Origin: Ananas comosus
Taxonomy: Eukaryota; Streptophyta; Magnoliopsida; Poales; Bromeliaceae
Assembly (NCBI RefSeq): GCF_001540865.1
Contig: NC_033625.1
Span: 9,859,370 to 9,923,369 of the forward strand
Reading direction: 5' to 3'
Length of the DNA stretch: 64,000 nucleotides
This document shows, one piece after another, positions 1 through 11,074 of this stretch. Made by a program: the position numbers and the translations under genes. The stretch's first letter is position 1. Each line of letters starts with the position of its first letter. The notes beneath the pieces are model-generated. The model saw nothing but the letters and a program-made list of their open reading frames with translations. It did no database searches and was not told where the DNA came from.

Positions 1-460
1 ACAAGCTTGATAGGTGAATTTTCTTGTCTGGCTCACGGAACGTGATCACCTGTTTGTAGTGATCGTGCATGATATCGAAGGCCAGTCTATACCAATAATG
101 AATCGTACGCTCTAGTTTTGTGCAGTTCCACGTCTCCGAATGGCGGGTGAATGGCATCTCGCCTTCTGCACGCGACACGAGGCGCACTCGAGTATTGTAT
201 AAATGTCGCACCCAGGCCCTCTAGCTCGCCGACTATAGTCACTCCGCGTTCATATATGGTTTTCATTGCCATGACATGCGTGCGAATTGATCTATTTATG
301 ATGAATGCGGTGGCTGGCTGGTATCAGAATAAAGCACCTGTGAAGCGAATGACCGTTAATTAATTACATACCTACCACATAGGCGTTATGCTCCGTCCGC
401 TCGCGGTTTTCTCAGGCTTGACCTGAGCGGCCGAAATACCGTCCGATCGGGGCCGATGCC
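1..460 (-). pseudogene. E1: degenerate gypsy protease segment
   Basis: This is the protease (retropepsin) part of an old Ty3/gypsy polyprotein, read on the minus strand. It has no usable frame. It is recognised by alignment by eye with the better copy at 15950-16150: the stretch with CGTTAATTAA followed by CATACCTACCAC at about 353-378 recurs there in the same order. Upstream on the minus strand lies the matching gag remnant, then the leader, primer site and 5' LTR, so the order is that of one element whose RT, integrase and 3' LTR lie beyond the left edge of the window. It is the most decayed coding remnant here. Confidence 0.6.
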
Positions 461-1864
461 GCACTCAGTTGAAGCCGACATCATTCGCGCGTCCGTCGGA
501 CGGAGCGGGCCCGGCTAGCGGTTCAGGAGGTGGGACCACACGAAGCGGACGTCGGTGGAGCTCCTCCATAGTGTCAGCCGAAATCGCCGGGCGAGTTAGG
601 GAACATATGTAAGGAGGCAGGTGTGAGGCTCCTCCTTCGGGCAATCTCGGAATGAAGTGTCCGGCCTGCCCATTGTAGCACTTGCCGGCTGGTGTCATCA
701 GCGCGGACGGGTGGTCCTCCGCCGCTATCATTGCATCGCCGCACTTTCACCCGTTTCTGTTGAGTGCGTGCATACTTCGGGGGCTTCTTGCTAACGTGTC
801 TGTCCCCCGAACTACGCCGCTTGCGTTTCTTGCTTGTTTATCTTCGGATTCTGCGCAAAGCTGCACGCCTTCTCCCACATGCGCATCGTCGAGTGCTCCG
901 CCCTGATAAGCGCTCGATCAAATTTGACCTGACTTCAGCAAGAGGTGCGTGCAGCTTAAGTATTTTGCATCAGCCTTATAGATTCCCAGCAGAACACGGC
1001 CGCTCGCAAGAAATACTCGTTCGCCTGCAGCGGCGCTCCCCGGTCATGGCCTTCGACACATCCGGGACGCAATCGATTTAATTGGAGTTCTTGTTTCCTA
1101 CTCGCCACTGAAGCGGTCCCTTGCTGCTAGCTGCGTAACTTCTCCTTTAGTTCCGCTTCAAGTATCGGGAAATAATCTAGCGAACATCTCCGCTTAAATT
1201 CCTTCCATAATCGGGGGAAGGCCGTGGAAGCCGATCCCGTTTAACGCGCTTCCACACACTTGCGCGGCCTTTCCAACAACAATGCGTGGCGAGGTGGACT
1301 TTTATCCGCTCTCTCAAGGTATGCAAATCATCGAAGAGAGGTTCTATCGAGGGTCGAATCCGCAAGAACATGCGATCATCTCCTGCGTTCACACTTTCTC
1401 GCCCTCGAAAGTTGGCGGGTATGCGATTTTGTTGAAGCTTGTAAGAGCGCCAACGCGCGCTCTCTTCACCTCTGTCGGCTGACGACATTCGGTCGTAGCC
1501 GATCCGATGCCGCTTTCCTGTGGTCCCAGATCGCTCGGCGCGGGTGAGGCGGTGCCGTCACTGCGAGACCGCCGCTATTGACCCTCACCCTCCACCATTC
1601 GGTACGAGCGTCACGTGAGGGCGCGGGCGGCCACGCGCCCTAGCACGCTGTCTACGGCGGGGGCGCCCCCTGGCCCGCGAGCTTGCGGCTCCATAAGTCC
1701 TGAGCCTGCTTCGAATTGGCATCCTGGCGTACACAGCCAGTTAGTCAAGTCAACGCGGTCACTTGCGCCTGCAGCCGATCCATCATGCTCGGCTCCGTCT
1801 GCTCGGGCACCTCGGATGGCGGTGCCGGAGTGGATCTCGTACTTGGGCGTCTCTTCGGTGCCAT
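461..1864 (-). pseudogene. gag: E1: degenerate gypsy gag
   Basis: Remnant of a Ty3/gypsy Gag, the structural protein of the virus-like particle. Several blocks match the family-A gag at 15806-17516. Around 1200-1330 the minus strand reads HLATH...VWKRVKRDR where the better copy reads YLATH...WWKRVKRDR. Around 640-690 it reads GKCYNGQAGHF, a decayed zinc knuckle where the better copy has GKCFKCGQPGHF. The start codon position (minus-strand ATG at 1862-1864) is inferred from the conserved sequence just upstream of it, TTGCGTTTCAGGAGCTA in the other copies. Many frameshifts and stops are present, so no protein is expected. Confidence 0.7.
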
Positions 1865-1990
1865 AGCTCCTGAAACGCAACCACTTGATTAATCACTTTA
1901 ACCAACTTCCTCGTCGGAATCACGACGCACGACGACTCAGCAACAAAATCAGGCGAAAGCACACAAGCGTACTCGTCCTAGGCTCTTGGC

Positions 1991-2016
1991 ATCATGTCGT
2001 CGGCCGCCGACACAAC
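1991..2016 (-). promoter_or_regulatory. Leader stem-loop with GCGGCCGA loop (E1)
   Basis: On the element's sense (minus) strand, nine-base arms GTTGTGTCG and CGACATGAT flank the loop GCGGCCGA. All nine arm positions pair when G-U pairs are allowed. The loop holds the self-complementary hexamer CGGCCG. The same loop recurs in other families with different arms. A role in RNA dimerisation or packaging is inferred. Confidence 0.55.
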
Positions 2017-2209
2017 CACCTCAAGTCGAGAACTCATACAACTCGAATCCGTCTCTAATCACAACTAGAGACCTATACCAACTTCGCCCCAATCGATTTA
2101 ACCTCCGCCATCACTATAGGTTCACGTTCCACTCACGCACCTATAACCTTAAAGCTTGCAAACCTAGGGTCTCCTAGGTCATCATGGACTCTCTTTACTT
2201 GCTCTTATT

Positions 2210-2221
2210 GCTCTGATACCA
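2210..2221 (-). other. E1 primer-binding site (initiator-Met tRNA)
   Basis: The minus strand reads TGGTATCAGAGC, complementary to the 3' end of plant initiator-Met tRNA. It lies 8 bp inside the LTR boundary at 2230. This fixes 2230-4906 as the 5' LTR. Confidence 0.9.
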
Positions 2222-2680
2222 CAAAAGACTGTCACGCCCCGCCCCGAAACCACTACCGATTTGGCACGGCTCGGCCGCGGCGGCGGACCGCCGAACGGAC
2301 AGCATCTCCCTTGTCCTCCCAAGGCTCAACGACAGGAATGTGTATAAGAATTTACCCAGGACTTTAAATTCTAAACATACATATTCAACGAGAGCACAAC
2401 CAGTGCCAACAACAAGAAGAGCAAGTAATCCACAAGATATACGAGTGAAATAAAGAGAGTACTTTACTAACTATTACAATAGTTGCATTCTATACATCAT
2501 TTTTCATCCCAAAATACATAGCTCTCCAATTCCTCACCTACAATAAATCTCTCTCTATACATAGGTGACTAATGCAAAAGGGAAAGCTACTATACTACCA
2601 CGGTCTCACTGGTCGGGCGCGACGCCCTTGCCGCGGTCCTCTCTCTGCAACCCTGAACCTATCACTTGAAATAGAGTGGG

Positions 2681-2711
2681 GTGAGAACTATCTTCCATAG
2701 TTCCCAGTGGG
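2681..2711 (-). promoter_or_regulatory. Intra-LTR stem-loop (E1)
   Basis: Arms GAACTAT (2685-2691) and ATAGTTC (2697-2703) flank a 5-nt loop, within the shared frame CCCACTGGGAAC...GTTCTCACCCC on the sense strand. See the finding on covariation. Confidence 0.7.
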
Positions 2712-4451
2712 CTCGGCCGCCGACTCTGCCGATCTCCCCACTAGGTCCAAGTGGGCACAAGTAACAACAGATAGATAGATAGATATGTATCTGAAAGCTG
2801 TAAATGCAGTAGTAGGAAAACTATGCTACTATGCCCATAATCATGAATATGAATGCATGCATCATATAATAAAGGTTTGCTACCATGCTAACAAATTCGA
2901 TCCATGTTCGAATAGTAATGTTCAATGACATTTATAAACCTTTAACCTTTTTCATTTACCCAATCTGTGGCGAGGCCCTAGGGCTCGCCCATGACTCACC
3001 TTCAAATCCCAAAGTGGGGAGGGAGCTCCAAGTGCACCCAAGCCCGGGACCGTCTGCGGACCTCCATGTGGTCCGGACCTCCAAGTGGTCCTAGTCGCGC
3101 GACACTCCGGAGTACTCGACGACAATCCCCTCCATGTGGGGATTGGATGGCTATGCCACCCTAAACGCAGACTGTGAGCTAGATCTATCCTCTCCATGTG
3201 AGGATACACTGTAACTAGGGTCAACACCCAATCCAATCCTCTCCAAGTGAGGAGGCTCTACAACTAGAGTCAATAACCCAATCGAATCCTCTCCAAGTGA
3301 GGACGCCCTACACTAGGGTCAACGACTATCGCGGAATCATCGGTTCCCGACATTCATGCAATGCTATTTAGTTTTCTAAATTCATTGTTCACAAGGCATT
3401 TTCTAAGGGATCCACCTATCCCTAGGTCCATCGACCTCTAGTGTTATTTACACTACATTAATGCCACTCGTTATCATTCAATGTTTGGATGCCACTCGTT
3501 TGTTCTTTAACAATAACACTACTTTCTATGTCATCAATACCCCCATCGGGTTCATCTCTTTTCTTTCGCACCATAGGATTCACGTCTCGACCCAATCCTC
3601 ACCTATCTAAGTTACCAAGCGTTCCAAGTACACTAGGTTATCAATTAGAAAGCATAAGGAATGGAGCTACTATGCAATCCTACAATGCAACATGAAGAGA
3701 TGAGATTAAATGCAATCTAAGACATAGAAAGGAGTTCGAAAGTTTCGGATGACACCCCCCACCTTTAATCGATGTAGAGGCTTGGAAAATCCTTCTCGGC
3801 GAGCTCTACGAAAAGGCTTTAGCCTTCCTCGCCCGAATCAACACTAGCCCGGCCCGATTTTGCCGAGAACTTCACGTCGGTTCGCCGAATGCCAAAATCG
3901 ACTTCGCCCCCGCGTTTTGGGACCTATCAATAGGGTTTCCAAGGCTTCAAATGAGATCAATCTCATACTTTTACAAAAACCCCATTTTGGAACCCTAGAT
4001 TTGCACCTATAGCAAACCACCCCATAAATCCCTAGATTCTTGGGATTGATCTATTTAGAAGCTTGCTTAGGGTCCATTTGACCCATTCCAAGGCATAAAA
4101 CCCAAAAACCCTAAGTTTACAAAGCTAGGGTTTAGTAGCTTACCTCAAGAGCTACACCAATGGGAAGAGGAGAGGGAGATGGAGGTGCTCAAAGCCTTCC
4201 TCTTGATCTCCTTCTTCTTCTCCTTCCTTATCTTCCTCTTCTTTTCCTTCCTCTCCTTCTTGTTCTTCTTCTCCTTCTTTCCTTTCTAGAGAGAGAGAGA
4301 GAGCAAGAGAGAAATGAGAGTGAGAGAGAGTGAAATGAGAGAGTGTGAGGGAGAGAGAGGGCTCAGCCCACTCAAATAAAAGCCATTTTGCATAAAAGCC
4401 CCTCAACTTTCACTCCTGTGCACTGCCCTCACTGGGCAGTTTTCGCGCGGA

Positions 4452-4739
4452 GGGACCGGTCTCCCCGACTTGGGACCGGTCCCCGAGAGCTTCCCTCGGG
4501 CGCACGCGTTCGGGAACCGGTCTCTCCCCGGGAGACCGGTCCTCGGGAGACCGGTCTTCGCCTGAGAGACCGGTCCCCGAGAGCTCGATTTTCAGGACTT
4601 AGCCAATTTTTGGCATCTCTCGCTGGGACCACGTTCGGGAACCGGTCCCTCCTTGCCAGGGACCGATTGCATCACGCAACCCCGCTATACCCAGCCAGGG
4701 AAACCGGTCTCTCACCTGCAGAGACCGGTCCCCGAGAGC
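4452..4739. repeat. GACCGGTC palindrome array (E1 LTR)
   Basis: Several copies of the palindrome core GACCGGTC, usually inside GGGACCGGTCTC or GAGACCGGTCCC, spaced irregularly. They lie near the sense-strand start of the LTR, where a U3 enhancer would sit. Confidence 0.85.
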
Positions 4740-4968
4740 AACATTAGCCCAATGATGCAATTTGCCTCATTTGCTCTCGCGGACTCAACTCCAAGGCACT
4801 TTTTGTACTTTGGACATTCCCAACTCCCACAAAGGGTATATTCTCGACAATTAGTCGATCCTGGATGAAGTACAATCCTCACATTTCGAGAATTCACTTC
4901 CTTACAAATTAAGTGTTCTTATGTTTCATATGTAAAATTCTTTATATTTAACAGGGAATTTCTTCAAA

Positions 4969-6380
4969 ATGTATTCATGGTTACTTGTGCTTGTGGTCCT
5001 GATGGCCGGGGGTGGTCGAGGAAGTAAACGACAGCGCTCTTCGAGTAAACGGCCGGTTGAGCAACAACCGGAGGATGAAGGGAGCGAGTATGCTCCTGGC
5101 GAGGAATCTGAGGAGGATGAGCCGGACCGGGAGGCTTTTACTCCAGAGGTGTTGGCTAAGGACAAGGATACAAGAAAAGGAAAGGGAAAAGGACAAGCCA
5201 TTGATAAAGGGAAAGGCAAAGCAATGGATAAAAGAAAAGGAAAAGCATCTGGATATACCGGTCGTCGGAGATCTGGAGGTGTTGAGATTAGAGAACCGAG
5301 TTCTGAGCCTCCGCATCTCAGTCTACAGGATGTTCCATCTGCTCGACGGTCAATGTACTTGTCGAAACATTGTATTGGTGAGCGGGATGTTGGCGCCGCT
5401 AGTATCATTGACTGTGTGCCAGGATTTCAGGAGTTATTTGAATAGGGAAATCTTCATCAGATTTGTGATTTCTCGGAACAAACTAGGTTCTGTTTGGAGT
5501 TGCTTAGAGAATTCTATATGAGAGCAGATCACTTGAGTGACTCCGATGGCGGCCCGTACGTATTCACCACTTCCGTACGTGGTGTTGAGTTATCAATCAC
5601 TCCCGATACGATAGCGTCAGTGGTAGGAAGGAAGCAAGAACTAACGGAGTGGAATATCTACAGGCCGGGTTTGACTCACTTCGCGATTGGAATCGTGTCG
5701 TGAACTCTATTTGCATGCCGGGAACAGAGTCCAACGGGATTATGGTTTTATCCAAGGATTTCAAGATGGAGTACAGGTTTTTAAACTTCGTGGTTTGCTA
5801 CAACATTTTGCCTCTCGCAAACACGAAGATTTTGAGATGGGATCGCATCCTGTACATGTATCTATTGGCTAGGCCAGACATTGTAAGTGCTAGGAATATC
5901 AATATGAATATCCCGTTTTTGATCTCGCGAAGAATGGCAAAGGACATCAAGACTTCAGGACAAAATGAAAGGTTGCCATTTCCACTAATTATCATGAGGA
6001 TTCTGCGACTTCATGATGTGGATGTTCGTTGTACGTCCTATGAGCACAGCTTGGGCCAGATCAATGAAAGGACGTTTGTGAAGTCCTCTGTGCAACTTCG
6101 AACTCCATCTCAGCGTGCTTCTTCGCCTACTGCTGCTCCACCTCCTGCTGCTGCTACTTCTTCCCGTCCTTCCATGGATATCTCTGAGGAGGATGTCTCG
6201 GTTTCGTCAGTATATCGTGAGCAATAGAGGTTATCTGAAGAGCTTCAAAAGCTTTCTGCTGATCAGACTCAGATACGGAAAGATGTGAGCAAAATCAAGC
6301 GGCTGATGAAGGCTATCTTTGACAAATTAGGATGTTGCAGCTCAGATATTCCTCCGCATGGTGACGATTCCGACTGACTT
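4969..6380 (+). pseudogene. K1: extra ORF of a SIRE-like copia element (plant transposon-protein type)
   Basis: Not gag or pol. The N-terminal part is highly charged, with acidic stretches and three KGKGK-like basic repeats (about residues 65-95). It is followed by a folded region with motifs such as SVRGVELSITPDTIASVVGR, which resembles the plant-specific putative transposon-protein domain (Pfam PF20167, from memory). A Pro/Ser/Ala-rich linker and a short coiled-coil-like tail (RLSEELQKLS...) follow. The gene is broken: an in-frame TAG at 5443-5445, a frameshift near 5680, and a second in-frame TAG at 6225-6227. It lies just upstream of a copia-type polypurine tract and 3' LTR. A splice-acceptor-like TTTAACAG precedes the first ATG, so expression from a spliced RNA is possible. 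The function is unknown; the hydrophobic start is not good evidence for secretion. Confidence 0.6.
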
Positions 6381-6818
6381 GCGGGGTTCCTCCTTTTGTC
6401 ATTTTGGCGCTTTCTGACAAAAAGGGGGAGATGATATGTTGGCTCATGATGATGATGATGTTTATGTTTAAATTTGATGATGATGTTTAAATTTGATGTT
6501 TGCTTGACTATGAACTATGAACTATAACTTGTTGCTTTGATTGATTGCTTTGACTTTATGTTTGATTTTTTAATGATAAGTATGCTTGAATCTTGATTGT
6601 GTTTTAAGAATGTTTTTGCAGGAATATTCAAGACTTCAAGACTCCATGACTAAGTCATAGAGTCTGTATTAAGGGTGTGAAAAATGTAATTTTCATTTAT
6701 TGGATCGATCATGCAGGAGATTGTCGTTTGGTGATTGCAATGATCTTCTTTTTATTATTTCTGAGTTGTGTACGAGCTTTGTAGTATATTTTGTCACGAA
6801 ATCGCCAAAGGGGGAGAT
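6381..6818 (+). other. K1: non-coding 3' region with two polypurine tracts
   Basis: No ORF. Contains AAAAAGGGGGAGATGAT at about 6418 and CAAAGGGGGAGAT just before the LTR at 6819. The second is the canonical 3' polypurine tract of SIRE-like copia elements. The run of GATGAT triplets near 6450-6490 is a simple repeat. The region around 6620-6710 aligns with 55410-55500 in K2, so K1 and K2 belong to related families. Confidence 0.7.
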
Positions 6819-7712
6819 TGTTAAGGATTTTATAGGTTGGCGAATTTCGTAATGTTGAATGGAGTCTTGAAGAGTTGATCGCGGAAGTTTGAAGAAAAGA
6901 TTCGAATTGAAGAACAAAGACTCATTCGGAAAGCTCGGCACTTTAGGTATGAAGAATAGATGATTTATGGTGAATTGTAATAAGTTCAGAAGGCTTAGAT
7001 TGCTTTAAAACTCTACTACTGAATTTTTATGTGTTCTGGGACCGGTCCCTGAGGTTGAGAGATCGGTTCCCTTAAGGTCCTCACTGCGTGAATGTTGAGG
7101 CAACCGGTCCCCTAAGATGAGAGACCGGTTCCCGAACATTGGAAGTTCTGTCGCGCAGCGAGGGACCGGTCTCTGGCTTGAGAGACCGATTCCCGAACGT
7201 TGTGATTTTTGTCACGCAGAGAGGGACCGGTCTCGTACTTGAGAGACCGGTCTCTCACAGACCAGTCTCCTCGAGAGGATCGGTCTCTGAGGACGACATA
7301 CGTTTTTAAAAAAGGACTTTTTCCAATCCTAGTAAACTTCTAAGTCTTCTAAACATATAAATAAGCTATGGGGGTCATCTTAAAGTTTAAGACTTTGAAT
7401 ATTTACTGATTCTAAACCCTAGAAACTTGTTTTTCCGTTTCAATGCTCCTATTCACATAACAAGTTTCGAAAAATCAACAATCGACTTGGTTCTTCGATT
7501 TTACTCGAGATCTTATTTGAGAATCAAGTTGATGTTTGATTAGAAGACGGACTCTCATAGCTTATGGGATTCTAAAGCTTAATCACCACAAATCTTCGAT
7601 TCTACAAGCTCCGGAAGGAGATTCGGCGCGTGGATCTCGCGTGTAGCCGAGGATTCGGTGGACGCTTCGAGGAGTTGAGGCGTTGACGCTGCGAGGAGTT
7701 GCAGCTAGGTCG
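6819..7712 (+). repeat. K1 partial 3' LTR (SIRE-like copia)
   Basis: Begins TGTTAAGGATTTTATAGG right after the polypurine tract, like the K2 LTRs, which begin TGTTAC(A/G)GATTTTATG. It carries a GACCGGTC array (7038-7290) and a decayed version of the GGATTCG-rich segment. It stops at about 7712, where family-A gypsy gag sequence begins without an LTR end or target duplication. About a quarter of the LTR is missing. Confidence 0.75.
7038..7290. repeat. GACCGGTC palindrome array (K1 LTR)
   Basis: Repeated GGGACCGGTC(T/C)C and GAGACCGGT motifs in a copia LTR, the same motif as in the gypsy LTRs of this window. Confidence 0.85.
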
Positions 7713-7873
7713 ATTGGAGCCGCCCAAACTGATAAGCTGGTGCGGTCATCTGCGCCCGTAACTCCTGCACCTCACTAGGCCCAGCTGACCCTGGCGCCTC
7801 GGGAGGTCCAGCCTACTCTAGCACCTCAGGAGGCGGTGCCGAAACCAATCTACGCACGTAGCGTCTCGGGGAC
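7713..7873 (-). pseudogene. gag: E2: 5' stub of gypsy gag
   Basis: Short N-terminal Gag fragment of a family-A element. It aligns with the part of the 15806-17516 gag that encodes the Gln/Leu-rich start around GLLREL: the plus strand shares GCCCAAA, GTGCGGTCA and CTCCTGCA blocks. Everything downstream of it (rest of gag and pol) has been lost at the junction with the K1 LTR. Confidence 0.6.
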
Positions 7874-8003
7874 ATTAGCTTCTGAAATGCAACAAACCGG
7901 TTAATTACTTAACCCATTAACGTTATCGCAATTATGAGACGAAACAACTCAACAACACAAATCAAGCGGAAGTTCGGAAGCGTGCTCATCCTTGACTCTC
8001 GGC

Positions 8004-8029
8004 GTCGTGTTGTCGGCCGCCAATACAAC
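8004..8029 (-). promoter_or_regulatory. Leader stem-loop with GCGGCCGA loop (E2)
   Basis: Sense arms GTTGTATTG and CAACACGAC around the loop GCGGCCGA. Seven Watson-Crick pairs, one G-U and one A-C mismatch. The loop is identical to the E1, N1 and N2 copies although the arms differ. Confidence 0.55.
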
Positions 8030-8228
8030 CACCTTGAGCCAAGGACTAGTACCACTTGAATCCATCTCTAGCAACTACTAGAGTCTCCACATCAACGTCG
8101 ACCCAATCGATCAACTTCCGCCGCCGTCATAGGTTCACGTCGCACTCACGCACCTATATCCTTAAGGCTCACCATCCTAAGGTCTCCTAGGTCGGTCCTA
8201 GACTCTCTCTTTGCTTGCTCTTAACTCC

Positions 8229-8239
8229 CTCTGATACCA
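8229..8239 (-). other. E2 primer-binding site
   Basis: Minus strand TGGTATCAGAG, matching initiator-Met tRNA, 7 bp from the LTR edge. Confidence 0.85.
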
Positions 8240-8710
8240 CTTTATCTGTCACGCCCCGAGCCCGCTACCAATTTGGTCCGGTTCGGGCGCGTCGAACAGA
8301 CGCCGGACGAACAGCACCTCCCATGTCCGCCCAAGGCTAAATAACGCGACTGTGTACAACAAGTGCCCAGGAAAACAACTTGAATACATACATAATCGAG
8401 CAACACAGCGAGAGCACAACCAGTGCTACACAATCGAGAGCAAGCATCACAAGTAATAAACAAGTGAATAAAAGAGAGATACTAACTATTACAAACATTC
8501 AACTTTAATACATTTGGTTAACTTTACATTTTTCTAAAACATAAACATAAAGTTTACAATTCTTCAACTCATCTCACCCTATACATCATCTACTCTTAAG
8601 TACATAGGGCAGCTCTAATACAAAAGGAAAGTAAACTATCAACACTAGGGCGCTAAGCCCTAACAACGATCCTCAGCTGGCGCACTCGCACTCGGCCCTG
8701 CAACAAAGTG

Positions 8711-8740
8711 GGGTGAGAACTACGAATAGTTCCCAGTGGG
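8711..8740 (-). promoter_or_regulatory. Intra-LTR stem-loop (E2)
   Basis: Sense strand GAACTA and TAGTTC (8717-8732) closed by TTCG, a tetraloop sequence known to stabilise RNA hairpins. Confidence 0.7.
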
Positions 8741-10774
8741 TTCGGCCACCGACTCCGCCGATCTCCCCACTGTCTAAGCAGGCATAGGAAGACAACCAGA
8801 TAGATAGGTAGATAGCTATAGATGAAATAGCAACTATAACAAGTAAGTAGAAATGCAAATATCCTACTATGCCTCAATCCAATGCTATGAATGCATGCAC
8901 TACATAGTATAAGGTTAGCTACCACGCTACTATGTCCAACAACGATGCCACTCTCTACGGGGAGGATCCGCTCACTCGCCCGACTCACGATCTACTCTCT
9001 ATGGTGAGGATCCGCTCACTCGCCCAACTCACAATCTAACCGTAGCTGAGGAACCGCTCACTCAAGGTGAGAATCTACTCACTCACCCGACTCACAACAC
9101 AATCATAAGTGAGGAACCGCTCACTCAAGGTGAGAATCTACTCACTCACCCGAAACTGTCTGCGGGGCCCAAAAAGGCTCACCCCTCTGGACCCAAAAAG
9201 GCTATCCCTATCGTGTGACAACTCCGGAGTGCACGCTTGTGTGGAGCGACCACCCTAAGCTTTGAACGGACATGTGAATATGATCAAATTCTCGACACTG
9301 AGGATACCCTGCCACTATAGACAACATCACTTGGGAACTAGTTCATCCCTAAGTTCAACATGCAATAGTGTTTCACCTACACTCTAGTTCATCATGCCAC
9401 TCGTCAAGTTATTTACTTATCTAGATGCCACTCATTCTTTGGTTCTCGTTAACACAAGGTTAAGTTTGTCATTTACTTTACCACTATAGGATTCCAGGTC
9501 ACAATTCCCCCATTCTCATGCATCCTAAGTCAAGTGCCAAACTCATGTTGCTACACTACTAAGGATCATGCAAGAATTAATGGAAATGAAGGATCATGCA
9601 AGAATTAATGGAAATGCGACTATTTAATATCCTATTATGCATAATAGTTAGACTAGTCCAATGCCACTCGTTCTTTGTGTTCAACACTAACTAGATGACT
9701 TCGTTCTTATTTAAGTGTTCCCAATCCACTACTTGTACATAATCACTAGGTTATCATTTACCTAGGTTCCAGTCCATTATGTATCATCTCATTATAGGGT
9801 TACTAATCAACATCTCTCACTCCCATGCACACTAGGCTCAAGTGTTAAGCAAACAACATCACACTACCCCTAGCATACAAGAACATGTATCAACTAATCA
9901 TGCACCCTACAATGAATCATGCACAATATGCAATTCGATCAACAATAATACTTAGACATAGGGAGCAGTTCAACTGCTTCGGGATGGTCACCACCCACCT
10001 TCTATAGCGTTCCGATTGCTCGTCGCCACTCGCAATCGGTCTCCCGCGGCGCACGCCGCTCGGCTCGATCCAATCCACACGCGTCCACCGAACGACCTCC
10101 AATCTGCGATCCGAAAATTAAAGGTCTTCGGTTTCTCGTTACAATACTCGAAATCCGATCCCGCGATTTACGAACGCCGCCTCGGCCCTCCAGGCGGAAA
10201 CAAATGTTGGAAGGTCTTTTTTCCAAAAACTCCGCGCTCGCTCGGCGAATCAGCAAACCGACTGCGCCGATGGAATCGTAGGCCTAATAATCACATTTAC
10301 ATAGGGTTAATCGTGATCAAACCCTAACTTTTCACAAAAATCCTCACGGAGCCGTAGCTCGCAACTACGGCGCAAATGTGCCACAATAACCCTAGATTCA
10401 AGCATGGAACGTCTACTAGACATACTAGAGTTCCAACAAAACCATTTCTAGAGTCTAAAATCTAAACCCTAGAGATATACCATTAAAGGGTTTTGGAGCT
10501 TACCTCCAAAGTTTTCTCCAAGCTTGAAGAAGAAGGAGAAGAAGATGCCCTCCTTGTTTTAAGCTTCAACCTCCACCAAGCCTTCTCTCCTTTTCCACCG
10601 TGAAGAGAGAAAGAGAGAGCTCTAGAGAGAGAGAGAAAGGTTTAGGGTTTTGGCAAATGAGAGAATAAGAGAGAGGAGTAGCCCCCAAGCAACTCTTATA
10701 ATGCAAAATTGCAGAAAAATCCCTCAACTCTCAACACATCACACAGCCCATTTCTGGGCATTTTCGTGGTACGG

Positions 10775-10905
10775 GGTCCAGACCCTGAAGCTAGGGTCCG
10801 GACCCCGAGAGTTGGCAAACTCTGTAAAGTTGCACACTGCAACTTCTTAGGTTTTTCGCAGCTACGGGGTCTGGACCCTGCAACTAAGGTCCGAACCCCG
10901 AGAGT
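10775..10905. repeat. GTCCGGAC palindrome array (E2 LTR)
   Basis: Four diverged copies of GGGGTCCGGACCC-like palindromes (some read GGTCCAGACC or GGTCTGGACC). They occupy the place held by GACCGGTC in other LTRs. Confidence 0.75.
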
Positions 10906-11074
10906 GGTAAAACCTGCAAAATTGCAGATTTTGCAACTCCAACTCTCCAAGGTCCTCCCCAATGCACTTTTTGTGATTTCACCGCATTCGGACTTTCCGA
11001 AGCATATCAAGGCGACGATAAGTCGATTCTAAACGAAGTTCAACTCTCGGATTTCAAAAATTCACTTCCTTACA

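Larger units (their letters stand above)
1865..2229 (-). other. E1: gypsy 5' leader between primer site and gag
   Basis: Untranslated leader of E1. It aligns with the leaders at 7874-8246 and 17517-17888 and contains the conserved stem-loop at 1991-2016. No protein is encoded. Confidence 0.7.
2230..4906 (-). repeat. E1 5' LTR (family A)
   Basis: A complete 2677-bp LTR with ends TGTCACGCC and CTTCCTTACA as read on the plus strand. On the sense strand it starts TGTAAGGAAG and ends GGCGTGACA, the same ends as the solo LTR S3. In sense order it carries a GACCGGTC array (4452-4739), a purine-rich tract (about 4195-4360), a likely 5' splice site GAG|GTAAGC (4138-4146), a CTCCGGAGT palindrome (about 3105), a short GATA run (2770-2786), the stem-loop at 2681-2711 and a U5 hairpin near 2296-2315. 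The right flank AATTA (4907-4911) would be one target duplication; its partner lies outside the window. Confidence 0.88.
7874..8246 (-). other. E2: gypsy 5' leader
   Basis: Untranslated leader, homologous to 17517-17888. It contains the stem-loop at 8004-8029 and the primer site at 8229-8239. Confidence 0.75.
8247..11074 (-). repeat. E2 5' LTR (family A variant)
   Basis: 2828 bp with the same terminal sequences as other family-A LTRs (TGTCACGCCCC...CTTCCTTACA on the plus strand). In sense order: an array of GTCCGGAC palindromes instead of GACCGGTC (10775-10905), a purine/pyrimidine tract, the splice-donor-like GAG|GTAAGC (10498-10506), the CTCCGGAGT palindrome (about 9210), a GATA run (8798-8817) and the stem-loop at 8717-8732. 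The segment around 9000-9150 has diverged tandem repeats of the type GAGGAACCGCTCACTC. Right flank GTATA (11075-11079). Confidence 0.85.

Noticed and set aside
4969..5030. Hydrophobic start of the K1 ORF as a signal peptide or envelope protein
   Set aside because: The downstream protein is highly charged with no transmembrane segment or envelope feature, and the first ATG is uncertain.
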